Below are positions 1-7,971 of a DNA stretch of 58,127 nucleotides, in pieces. The number at the start of each line of letters is the position of its first letter. The first letter of the stretch is position 1. Source of the DNA: Acidobacteriaceae bacterium (lineage in GTDB: Bacteria; Acidobacteriota; Terriglobia; Terriglobales; Acidobacteriaceae); contig JANXYB010000002.1 in assembly GCA_025350325.1 (NCBI GenBank), forward strand, positions 1-58,127. Direction: 5' to 3'. The position numbers were made by a program, and so were the translations under genes. Under the pieces are notes generated by a model that saw only the letters and a list, made by a program, of their open reading frames with translations, did not search any database and was not told the origin of the DNA.

Positions 1-534
1 GACGACGACTGACGAGTGAGAAGCGCCTAACCGGAGAAAGATACGGCGCGAAGTCCATGTGAATAGCTCCGCAATTTGGAAGGAAGTGATCGGAGACCAC
101 GCGTTGGGACGAACGCCGCCTGGTGCGTGGCGGACGGCACATACGATGCTTCGAAACCGCATCTGCTCGCGTTCAGTGAACGAGGAGCGCGTATGAATTT
201 ACAGAGATTAGCTTAGACACGATCACTGTAACGGACGCGGTGTTTCATCAGCCGCGACTGACTCGTCAGTTAATGAAGTGTGAGAGCGAAGTGGGGTCGA
301 CTCCGCCGTATGACGAGGACGCCCCCAAGGCCACATGCGGCCGACTTGATGTCCGAGAGTGGAGGCCGAGGTAGTTACCCAAGCACGCGACAAGCTAGTC
401 GGGGAGTCGTCACAAAGCTCGAGGCGCAGTGCTTTGTGCGGTTCGGACCAAGGCACAACAAAGCTCCGATAAGCGACCTATAAGTACATATTGGTGCGCC
501 GTCTCGACATGTTCAGCTAGACTTCACTGCAAAT
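1..534. other. Stretch with no supported gene
   Basis: Only short, overlapping open frames without protein-like composition are visible on both strands. It lies downstream of the molybdenum hydroxylase operon, which is read toward it. I see no RNA gene, repeat or clear terminator here. Confidence 0.5.
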
Positions 535-750
535 TCATTCACAAGTTTCCCAACAGGAGCGACCCTCCTGGCAAACGGAGCGATGTACGAAGTGGTCATC
601 GGGACCGGCTTTACTCATTGTCTTGAGGCACCAGTACGTGGTAGTGGAGCCGGTCAATTCAGCCATCTCTTCGTCAAAGTCACCGAACGCGCCATAGGAT
701 GACTTGCTGCGAAGGGAGTTGCAACGAATCTGCACAAGTTCTGCGGTCAT
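535..750 (-). CDS. Small Cys-containing protein, last gene of the molybdenum hydroxylase operon
   Basis: This 71-residue protein is of unknown function. The start is well supported: a purine-rich ribosome binding site (GAGGAGAAAT) overlaps the stop codon of the FAD subunit just upstream, and the ATG follows 11 bases after that stop, so the two are almost certainly co-transcribed and translationally coupled. The sequence is protein-like, with an acidic GDFDEEMAE stretch, a YWCLKTM segment and a C-terminal group of three cysteines (C-x6-C-x3-C). No signal peptide or membrane segment is visible. Operons for Pao/Xdh-type enzymes often carry a maturation factor at this place (an XdhC/PaoD type), but this protein is far too short and does not resemble one. 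It may be a small metal-binding or assembly partner; that is inference from position only. Confidence 0.65.
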   Translation of the reverse strand: MTAELVQIRCNSLRSKSSYGAFGDFDEEMAELTGSTTTYWCLKTMSKAGPDDHFVHRSVCQEGRSCWETCE

Positions 751-761
751 CTGATTTCTCC

Positions 762-1766
762 TCAGCCGATGGCACTCGGATCACGCTGCATTTGGCCTGC
801 GGCCAGCAGGATTGTGCGGTAGATCGCGGTTTGAAATAGTTGCACTTTAAATCCATTTTGCGACAGGGGGGTGGCGCCCTGCATCGCAGCCTTGGCCGCC
901 GCGCGCGCCGTGGCCTCATTGATGGTAGCGCCGGTAAGAACTGCTTCCGCAGCTTGCGAACGAATTGGCGTAGGCGCAGCGACACCCATCACTACTGCGG
1001 CTTTGCGACAGCGCTCTCCTTCCATCACGAGCACGATGCCGGCGTCAGCAAGCGGCCAGTCGAAGCTTTCCTTCTCGCCATATTTCTGATATGCAGAACG
1101 AGTGCCGCTTTCTGGTGCGGGGACAAAGATGCCGGTAATTATTTCGCCGGTCTGCAAAACTGTTTCGTTGATCAGGCTCTTTTCCGGAGGAACGTAGAAT
1201 TCGCTTATGGGCACTGAGCGTTTGCCCCGCTTGCTGGTGATCTCAACCTGGGCGTTCATCGCAAGTAGCGGAACCGCGGTTGAGGACGGATGAACCATCG
1301 CACAAGTGGAGTTGTTCATGACCGCGTGATATTGGTTTTCTCCTTCGTGTGCATGGCACTCATCACTTCCGGCACCCTTCTTCTTGCAGTCGAAATCGCT
1401 CGATCGGAAATACCAGCACCGAGGCCTCTGAGTAAGGTTGCCTCCCAGTGTTGCCATATTCCTAATTTGGGGTGTAGCAGCGTGGCCCGCCGCGTCGGCC
1501 AACGCAGAGTAGTCGCGCTGGATTTCAGGATGCGCGGCCAATTCGCTCAGAGTCGCCAATGGGCCGAGGTGCAGACCATCCTTTGAAGCGGTGATGCCAC
1601 GAAGGCTGCTGACGTTGCGAATATTGACCAGCTTGGGCGGAGTGACAATCCCGTCTTTCATCAGGTCAAGCAGATCAATGCCGCCAGCCTTGATGACCGC
1701 GCCATCTTTCAATTCAGCCAGTGCCTGATCGACTGTTGTGCAATCGACAAATGCAAACTTGTTCAT
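762..1766 (-). CDS. Molybdenum hydroxylase FAD-binding subunit (PaoB/YagS-like)
   Basis: This 334-residue protein is the FAD-binding (medium) subunit of a xanthine dehydrogenase-family enzyme. It passes electrons from the molybdenum and 2Fe-2S subunits to FAD. The N-terminal half carries the FAD-binding Gly-rich stretch (IKAGGIDLLDLM) and the TLGGNL segment near residues 106-111. An insertion holding C117, C127, C137 and C155, with a GENQYH motif, matches the [4Fe-4S]-binding insertion of E. coli PaoB rather than plain xanthine dehydrogenases. Its ATG overlaps the stop of the molybdopterin subunit by four bases (ATGA), indicating translational coupling. It has no signal peptide of its own and would be exported together with the Tat-tagged 2Fe-2S subunit, as is known for PaoABC. 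The substrate cannot be read from the sequence; aldehydes are likely by analogy. Confidence 0.9.
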   Translation of the reverse strand: MNKFAFVDCTTVDQALAELKDGAVIKAGGIDLLDLMKDGIVTPPKLVNIRNVSSLRGITASKDGLHLGPLATLSELAAHPEIQRDYSALADAAGHAATPQIRNMATLGGNLTQRPRCWYFRSSDFDCKKKGAGSDECHAHEGENQYHAVMNNSTCAMVHPSSTAVPLLAMNAQVEITSKRGKRSVPISEFYVPPEKSLINETVLQTGEIITGIFVPAPESGTRSAYQKYGEKESFDWPLADAGIVLVMEGERCRKAAVVMGVAAPTPIRSQAAEAVLTGATINEATARAAAKAAMQGATPLSQNGFKVQLFQTAIYRTILLAAGQMQRDPSAIG

Positions 1767-4243
1767 GCCGTTTCCTCCTGGCTGACCCTGCCGAGCGCCG
1801 CTAGTACGTTAGCCGGCGTCATCGGTATCTTTCGCATGCGTACGCCTGTTGCGTTATAAAAGGCATTTCCGATAGCGGCGGCCAGCGTGATGATGCCGGC
1901 GGACTCGCCGATTCCGGCGGCGTCCGTTGAACTTTGTGCAATGTAGTTCTCGACCAGCTCAATTTCAATCTCCGGCACCTCACGAGCGCCGATGATCTTG
2001 TAATTTTCAAGATTCGCATTGAGCATATAGCCCTGTTTGCGATCCATGACGCGATCTTCAAACAAGGCATAAGAAATACCCTGCAATATTCCGCCGTTAA
2101 TCTGGCTTATGACGCCCAGCGGATTGATGGGACGCCCGCAGTCGTGTGCGCCGAAGACTTTCTCAATGTGAACTCGTCCAGTCTCGGTGTCGACGGCGAG
2201 TTCCACGTAATCAACGCCGCCATAGGTGATGCGTTCCTTGGCATACTCAGGGCCGCGGGTGACGCGAGCCGAGATTTCGCTGGTCGGCATCTTTGCTGCG
2301 ATCTGTTTCAAGGAATACGACTTTGACTCGTCGTTTTTAAAGACGACCTTGCCGCCACGCATCTCAAGATTGTCGGCTGTCGTGCTCAGCTTGGGCGCGG
2401 CCGCGGCAAATAGTTTCTGCCTGGCCTGGTAGGACGCGTTGCGGACGGCGGGAGTAATGGAACCTGCTGTCACGCTACCGCCTGAATTTGGACCGATCGG
2501 GTAACGTGTGTCGCCGATGCGAATCACAACGTCCGCCGGTGAAATACCGAACTCCTCAGCAACCACGATGGCAAGCAACGTCTTGGTGCCAGTGCCGAGA
2601 TCCTGCACTGACGACATGATCTCCACCGAGCCGTCCCGCGAGACGCGTACTTCGCAGGATGAATCCATATTGATAAAGCGGTACCAGACCGACTGTGCGA
2701 TTCCCATGCCCCGCTTGACCGGGCCGGTATCGACTCCGGCGGCTTTGCGAGTTTTCCAGTTAGTGCGTTCGCGGATGATCTTTCTCTCAACTCTGCGCGT
2801 TGGGCTCTCATCGATCTTGTCTCTGAGATCCATAGGATCCATGTCGAGTTTCACGGCCAGTTCATCAATGGCCTGCTCGAAAGCAAAGCATCCTTGAGGA
2901 TGTCCCGGAGCGCGGAAGGCTGCGCCCGGGCCAGCGTTGATGAATACGTCGTACTCCTCGGTCAGGAGGTTGGGGCACTTATAAAGGTTGGTGGCGGGGC
3001 CGGCGGTTCCTGCGCCGGTGCCGACACCTGCCGTGCCATAGCTCGTTAGCGAAATCGCGGTGAGAGTCCCGTCTTTTTTCGCGCCAATCTTCAACTTCTG
3101 ATGAGAGTCGGGACGATTGCAAACAATGTGCTCCTGCTTGCGATCAAGCATCAGCTTCACGGGCAACTTCGCCTTGCGGGACAGGTGGGCAGCTACAACG
3201 CCTTCATTGCCTGCGCCAAACTTCGCGCCAAATCCGCCGCCCATGAATTCTGTAATCACGCGCACTTGGCTCTTGGGCAGCTTGAATACCTCTGCAAATT
3301 CATCTCGCACGCTTGCGGTGCCTTGCGTCGAGGCATACACAGTTACTTCTTCCGGCTTCCAATCGACGACGAAGCCGTGCGTCTCAAGGGCCGAATGAGT
3401 CTGCACTTGTGTGAAGTACTCGCCTTCGACAACTGCATCTGCCTCTGAGAACCCTTTGTCGACATCGCCGACTTTCTTCCTCTCGGGGCCGTGCACATTG
3501 CCAACTTGCGGCACATTCTTTGGACCTCCGCCGCCCCCGGCGCTTCCTTCGGCATCGGCTGGACCAGGGAACACCGTGGGTGCGTCCGGGGCGCGCGCGT
3601 CCTGCTTGTCGACGACGAATGGCATCCGATCATAAGTCACCTTGATTAGTGCTGCAGCATCGCTGGCAATCTGAGGAGAAGTTGCTGCTACAGCCGCGAT
3701 CGGCTGACCGGCGTAGCGAATCACTGGATATTTTGATGGCGCTTCCTGTTTGGGATCGCGAAGTGCGGCGATTCCAAAAGTATGTTCGATAACATGAATG
3801 GCCTTTACACCGGGGAGAGCTTCAGCCGCGCTGGTATCGACCGAAGTGATACGCCCGTGGGGGATAGTCGCGTCAACCATGCGGGCGTAGAGCATGCCGG
3901 GCAGCTGGATGTCTGCGGTGTACTTGCCGCGTCCCGTTGCCTTAGCCATGCCGTCATAGCGGGGAGTGGGCTTGCCGATGTACTTGAGCTCCGAGTTCTG
4001 AGCCAGTGGCGGCGGCTCATCCAACGGAACCTGACGCTCCTTCTTGGTCAGACCATTCTGCGGAATGCCAAAAACGAAAGTCTCAGTTCGGGTTGCAGTT
4101 GACTTGGCAGCCGTCGGTGTTTGCTCATCCTTTTTTTCCGCTTCACGGGTCGGCTTGGCTTCGCCTTCAACACCCTTCTTGACCGACTTCGGCTGGGTTG
4201 ACTGTTGCTGCTCTTGTGCGGCGAGAACAATCTCGGGTGCCAT
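1763..4243 (-). CDS. Molybdenum hydroxylase molybdopterin-binding subunit (PaoC/YagR-like)
   Basis: This 826-residue protein is the large catalytic subunit of a xanthine dehydrogenase/aldehyde oxidoreductase-family enzyme, which hydroxylates aldehydes or N-heterocycles at a molybdenum centre. The aldehyde oxidase hammerhead domain starts near residue 85 (YIGKPTPRYDGMAKATG). Cofactor-binding stretches include FMGGGFGAK, GAAFRAPGHPQG, the QDLGTGT motif, and GIGESAG near residue 785, where the family's catalytic Glu lies. The first 80 residues are an unusual Lys/Glu/Thr/Ala-rich low-complexity extension before the conserved fold; no Tat or Sec signal is seen in it. The gene starts one base after the 2Fe-2S gene stop and overlaps the FAD gene, so all three form one operon. 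The subunit order (2Fe-2S, Mo, FAD) differs from E. coli paoABC. Confidence 0.92.
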   Translation of the reverse strand: MAPEIVLAAQEQQQSTQPKSVKKGVEGEAKPTREAEKKDEQTPTAAKSTATRTETFVFGIPQNGLTKKERQVPLDEPPPLAQNSELKYIGKPTPRYDGMAKATGRGKYTADIQLPGMLYARMVDATIPHGRITSVDTSAAEALPGVKAIHVIEHTFGIAALRDPKQEAPSKYPVIRYAGQPIAAVAATSPQIASDAAALIKVTYDRMPFVVDKQDARAPDAPTVFPGPADAEGSAGGGGGPKNVPQVGNVHGPERKKVGDVDKGFSEADAVVEGEYFTQVQTHSALETHGFVVDWKPEEVTVYASTQGTASVRDEFAEVFKLPKSQVRVITEFMGGGFGAKFGAGNEGVVAAHLSRKAKLPVKLMLDRKQEHIVCNRPDSHQKLKIGAKKDGTLTAISLTSYGTAGVGTGAGTAGPATNLYKCPNLLTEEYDVFINAGPGAAFRAPGHPQGCFAFEQAIDELAVKLDMDPMDLRDKIDESPTRRVERKIIRERTNWKTRKAAGVDTGPVKRGMGIAQSVWYRFINMDSSCEVRVSRDGSVEIMSSVQDLGTGTKTLLAIVVAEEFGISPADVVIRIGDTRYPIGPNSGGSVTAGSITPAVRNASYQARQKLFAAAAPKLSTTADNLEMRGGKVVFKNDESKSYSLKQIAAKMPTSEISARVTRGPEYAKERITYGGVDYVELAVDTETGRVHIEKVFGAHDCGRPINPLGVISQINGGILQGISYALFEDRVMDRKQGYMLNANLENYKIIGAREVPEIEIELVENYIAQSSTDAAGIGESAGIITLAAAIGNAFYNATGVRMRKIPMTPANVLAALGRVSQEETA

Positions 4244-4244
4244 G

Positions 4245-4901
4245 CTATGCCTCCTTTGCCGGGTTGAGGGTCAACAAGTAGGCAGCCCGCTGGTGTTGTT
4301 GTGCGACGTCAAGGGTGGCCGCGAAGACTTTGGGGTAGGTTCCGCAACGACACAGATTTCCGCTGACCGCATGCTTTACGTCGGCAAGTTTCGGATCATG
4401 ATTTCGCTCGAGCAGTGCCGCGCAAGTCATCACCATTCCGGGTGTGCAGAAGCCGCACTGCATGGCATCGTGCTTCACAAAGGCCACCTGCACGGGGTGC
4501 ATCTCGGCCCCTTGAGTTAAGCCTTCAATAGTCGTGATCTTTCGCCCCACAGCGTCGATGCCCAAGGTCATGCAAGCAAGGGCCGGGGTTCCGTCGAGCC
4601 ACACAGTGCAGGCCGAGCACGATCCCCGATCGCAGACTACTTTGGTTCCAGTCAGACCAAGGTGATCGCGAAGCGTTTCGGCAAGCGTGTACCGTGGCTC
4701 AATAGTCACGGTGTGTTCCTGTCCGTTGACATGTAACTTGACCGGGACCGCGTCGGGACCGACGCTGCGGTCGGGCTGCATTGCTTCCTTCGCGTCGCGC
4801 GCAAGCGCAGAGGCCGACTCAATCACCGTGGTGGCGGCAGTCAAGCCTGCCCCCTTCAGAAATCCGCGGCGGGATACCTCAATCTTGGGAGTGTCTGACA
4901 T
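4245..4901 (-). CDS. Molybdenum hydroxylase [2Fe-2S] subunit with Tat signal (PaoA/YagT-like)
   Basis: This 218-residue protein is the small iron-sulfur subunit and first gene of the operon. A twin-arginine signal is plain at residues 10-16 (SRRGFLK) followed by an Ala/Thr-rich hydrophobic stretch, so the folded, cofactor-loaded complex is expected in the periplasm. The plant-type ferredoxin domain supplies C90, C95, C98 and C110 for the first [2Fe-2S] cluster. The four-helix domain supplies C149, C152, C184 and C186 (QCGFCTPG and LCRCG motifs) for the second. The ligand set is complete, which argues for an active enzyme. It leads the operon into the molybdopterin subunit with no spacer. The upstream 740 bases hold no gene and should contain the promoter. 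Confidence 0.93.
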   Translation of the reverse strand: MSDTPKIEVSRRGFLKGAGLTAATTVIESASALARDAKEAMQPDRSVGPDAVPVKLHVNGQEHTVTIEPRYTLAETLRDHLGLTGTKVVCDRGSCSACTVWLDGTPALACMTLGIDAVGRKITTIEGLTQGAEMHPVQVAFVKHDAMQCGFCTPGMVMTCAALLERNHDPKLADVKHAVSGNLCRCGTYPKVFAATLDVAQQHQRAAYLLTLNPAKEA

Positions 4902-5642
4902 AGGGGAAACCTCTGAACAAAATGGTTGACGATGTGCGGCAGCTTTGGAAGGAAGTAGCTAGCCGTCTTTCGATCTTTACTAAATTCACGATGTAGAGAG
5001 CGTACGGGGAAGACATCGAATCAATAGATATTAGCTCTACCACTGTCATCCCGCCAAGTCTTGTTTCGGAAGTTTTCAACGGGATCAACGCCACTTTGGA
5101 ACCACTCGGACTGGCAACAAAAGAGGATCTCTTCGAAGGTTGAGATAATGCTCGCCACGCCAGGTGTCATTTTTCTTCAACGGCGTCCCTGTCCTTGAGT
5201 GGTCGAGCGGTCGGTAGCGGCGAAACGGCCGATAACGTAGGCTATTTTTCGCACATTTGATTCTGAGTTTGTTTGGGGGCTGATACCAGCGGAGAAGCGA
5301 GACCTCTGGAGCGAGAGAGATGAGCCAACCATTGAACCGGGAAGGTATGCGGATGGCGGCGCGAGGCAGCCGTGGGGGCCGGTAGTTCAGATCGATGAAG
5401 GGCGCATTCAGGCGCATTGGACGAGGTAGTGGCATCGAAAAAGCTCATGCCTACGTTCTCTGCTGGAAGGGATCCGATCGAGCGAGAAGTGATTGCGCTG
5501 TAAGCGGGATGATTTCTTGTCAACGGCCATGATATGAGAAGAATGCCTCGGATTCTAGGCTGCTCATCGCCGGAATACGAGAAAGGCGTTATCGAACAGT
5601 CCACGAAAGCGCTTATAGTCTTCACGTTCTGAATCCGAAATA
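4902..5642. other. Divergent intergenic region without supported gene
   Basis: About 740 bases separate the divergent molybdenum hydroxylase operon and the SpoIIE-type phosphatase gene. Open frames here are short and not protein-like. It should hold both promoters, but I could not pick out convincing -35/-10 pairs or a clear operator. Confidence 0.4.
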
Positions 5643-7796
5643 TTGCACTCGCTGCAAGCGGGCTCAATCGGCGGTCGATCTTTCGGGCAACGGCGCCGAC
5701 GTCGGTGGTATTCTTTGCGGGTGCGCTGCCGCCTTATTCTCAAGGCTTTAATGATCATAGTGGTATTTAGAGCTGCCGCCGTGCAGCCTGCACAGACTTT
5801 TGCCCAATCATCGAAATCTGACCTAAATAAGACCAAGGTGATCCTCGGAGTGGGCCGGGGCGCGGCCGACATTGATGGTGGTTGGCAGTTTCACGAAGGG
5901 GACGATCTACGCTGGGCACAGCCGACCTTCGATGATTCCAACTGGGAGTCGGTAACCGCAGATGCACCGTGGGGCTCACAGGGTCATGCTTCTTACGCTG
6001 GGTTTGCGTGGTATCGGCGGCATGTGGACATCGTTCCGTCCGCGGGCACCACTTTTCAGTATCGAATTCTGATTCCTCACGTCGAAGACGCCTATGAGGT
6101 GTATTGGAACGGGAAGTTGATGGGGAGATACGGCAGGCTTCCACCCCATCCCGACTGGTACTACAGCGTCTTTCCTCGCTCTTTTCCTCTGCTCGGATCG
6201 GCGGTGGGCGTTCTCGCGATCCGGGTTTGGAAGGCGCCGCTCGAGGCCTTTTCGTTGTCAGAATCGGGTGGCCTGTATTTTCCGCCGCTGGTCGGCGAGC
6301 CAGACACCATCTCTCTCTATGAAGATTCGATTATCTGGAGTTACGTGCGGGGAGACCTATTCGACTATTCGCTGATTCTTCTGCGGACGTTCATTGCCGT
6401 TCTCTGCGTCTTCCTTTGGACTCGGAACCGCCGCGAGAAGCTTTTCATCTGGGTTGCCATCTTTATCGTCACGCCGGTTGCACTTGATATTCTTCAGCAT
6501 CTCTTCCTGATTCCCTTTTCCTACGCGTTCGCGCGCTGCGTCAACCAACCGTTATACGCGCTGTCGAACATTTCATTGTGGTTCTTGCTGATATGGGTAT
6601 TACAGCTCAACAAGAACTACCGGGTAGTCAAATGGACAAGAATATTCGCATGGGTGGCCTTTGGCGCGGGTTTGGCGGATGGACTGCTCGCCTACGCCTG
6701 GGGTTCGGCGACGCCTTCCATGCAATGGGCGGATGGAGTTCTCGCTGCGCTGATCCTGCTGGTTGAGGTGCTTCCATTTGCACTCATCTTTGTTGGCATG
6801 CGCCGTAAGCTCGATGAGTCGCGTTTAGCTGTGGCGATGGCTGCGTTCCTCTTGCAGGTACTGCACACGATTGCCGACACTAGCGCGCTGGGCCAGCGAT
6901 TTACACATTGGAGTGTCTATGCCAACCTTGCCGACAGACCACTCTTCACTATTCAGGGTGTCAATTTTCAGGCTGAACGCGTGGTGTCATTGGCTTTGTT
7001 TGCCTCAATCGTTTTTGCCGTCTATCGCCACGTTATCGACCAGCAGGCACGGCGCACTGCGTTAGAGCAAGAACTGCAGAGTGCCAGGGAAATTCAGCGC
7101 GTCCTCATCCCTGAGACGCTGCCTTCACTGGAGGGCTATGCCATAACCAGCGCCTACACACCAGCGCAGGAGGTCGGCGGGGACTTCTTCCAGATCCTCT
7201 CAAACCTCGACGGTTCAACCATCGTGGCTTTGGGCGATGTGAGCGGCAAGGGCCTCAAGGCTGCGATGAATGTCTCCATGATCGTGGGTTCGATGCGCAC
7301 CGAGGCAGGCAACACGCGTAGCCCTGCGCTCATATTGGGAGCCATCAATCGCTGCCTAACCGGTCGGATGCAAGGCGGATTCGCCACCGGCATCGTCCTG
7401 CGCCTTGACCTGGACGGAACCGTTACGTTTGCCAACGCAGGCCACCTTCCCCCGTTCTTGAACGGCCGGGAATTCATGCTTGACCCGTCGCTTCCTCTGG
7501 GCCTGATCAGCAAGTCGGATTACGGCGAAGTCGCAGTCAAGCTCCAGATCGGTGACCGGTTGAGTCTCTATACCGACGGGCTTTTAGAAGCGCGCAATTC
7601 TGATGGCGACCTGTATGGGTTTGATCGACTTCATTCGCTGTTTGCCACAGGGCCGACGGCGCAACAGGCCAGTGAAGCGGCGGTCAAGTTTGGCCAGGAT
7701 GACGACATCACGGTGTTGACACTTACCAGGCTTGCAGCCGGCGAAGAATCCACCACGCTTCTTGTTGCACCCATCCTCGATAGTGTCAACGACTAA
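5643..7796 (+). CDS. Membrane sensor with SpoIIE/PP2C-type serine phosphatase domain
   Basis: This is a signalling protein of up to 717 residues in three parts. After an N-terminal hydrophobic segment ending in an A-Q-A-like region (likely signal peptide or anchor), residues about 75-215 form a periplasmic jelly-roll resembling carbohydrate-binding domains of glycosidases (WQFHEGDD, FAWYRRHVDI). Residues about 240-460 hold a run of membrane helices like 7TMR-DISM sensors. From about residue 473 an AREIQ linker leads into a PP2C domain with VGGDFFQ, GDVSGKGLKAAM, FANAGHLPP, LYTDGL and GQDDDITVLTL, so all metal-binding aspartates appear present. It probably dephosphorylates an anti-sigma-factor antagonist, as is known for SpoIIE and RsbU, but no STAS or anti-sigma gene is nearby. 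The TTG at 5643 is the longest start; GTG 5721 or ATG 5751 are better placed before the hydrophobic segment. Confidence 0.88.
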   Translation: MHSLQAGSIGGRSFGQRRRRRWYSLRVRCRLILKALMIIVVFRAAAVQPAQTFAQSSKSDLNKTKVILGVGRGAADIDGGWQFHEGDDLRWAQPTFDDSNWESVTADAPWGSQGHASYAGFAWYRRHVDIVPSAGTTFQYRILIPHVEDAYEVYWNGKLMGRYGRLPPHPDWYYSVFPRSFPLLGSAVGVLAIRVWKAPLEAFSLSESGGLYFPPLVGEPDTISLYEDSIIWSYVRGDLFDYSLILLRTFIAVLCVFLWTRNRREKLFIWVAIFIVTPVALDILQHLFLIPFSYAFARCVNQPLYALSNISLWFLLIWVLQLNKNYRVVKWTRIFAWVAFGAGLADGLLAYAWGSATPSMQWADGVLAALILLVEVLPFALIFVGMRRKLDESRLAVAMAAFLLQVLHTIADTSALGQRFTHWSVYANLADRPLFTIQGVNFQAERVVSLALFASIVFAVYRHVIDQQARRTALEQELQSAREIQRVLIPETLPSLEGYAITSAYTPAQEVGGDFFQILSNLDGSTIVALGDVSGKGLKAAMNVSMIVGSMRTEAGNTRSPALILGAINRCLTGRMQGGFATGIVLRLDLDGTVTFANAGHLPPFLNGREFMLDPSLPLGLISKSDYGEVAVKLQIGDRLSLYTDGLLEARNSDGDLYGFDRLHSLFATGPTAQQASEAAVKFGQDDDITVLTLTRLAAGEESTTLLVAPILDSVND

Positions 7797-7892
7797 GTTC
7801 AATTAGGGCGGCTGAGATTTGACACAAAGGGCAGCGATGATGCCCCTCCGCCACGCCGGTTCCCTCGTCGTTGCATTTCCGCAAAAAGTAAA

Positions 7893-7934
7893 ACGGAAAG
7901 GTACCCACCGAATGCATGGGCACCTTTCCCGTTC
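7893..7934. terminator. Hairpin between convergent genes
   Basis: A 16-base arm (7893-7908) pairs with a 17-base arm (7918-7934) with one bulge and one mismatch around a 9-base loop. It lies between the ends of the phosphatase gene and the Ig-like protein gene, so it can serve both strands. A clean T-tract is lacking on the plus side. Confidence 0.55.
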
Positions 7935-7971
7935 ACGTGTCAGCCGGAATGGTCTTCCGGTGGTTTAATCC

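Noticed and set aside
5242-5667. 141-codon open frame on the minus strand upstream of the phosphatase gene
   Set aside because: It has no recognisable motif or binding site and overlaps the start region of the plus-strand gene; high-GC DNA gives such frames by chance.
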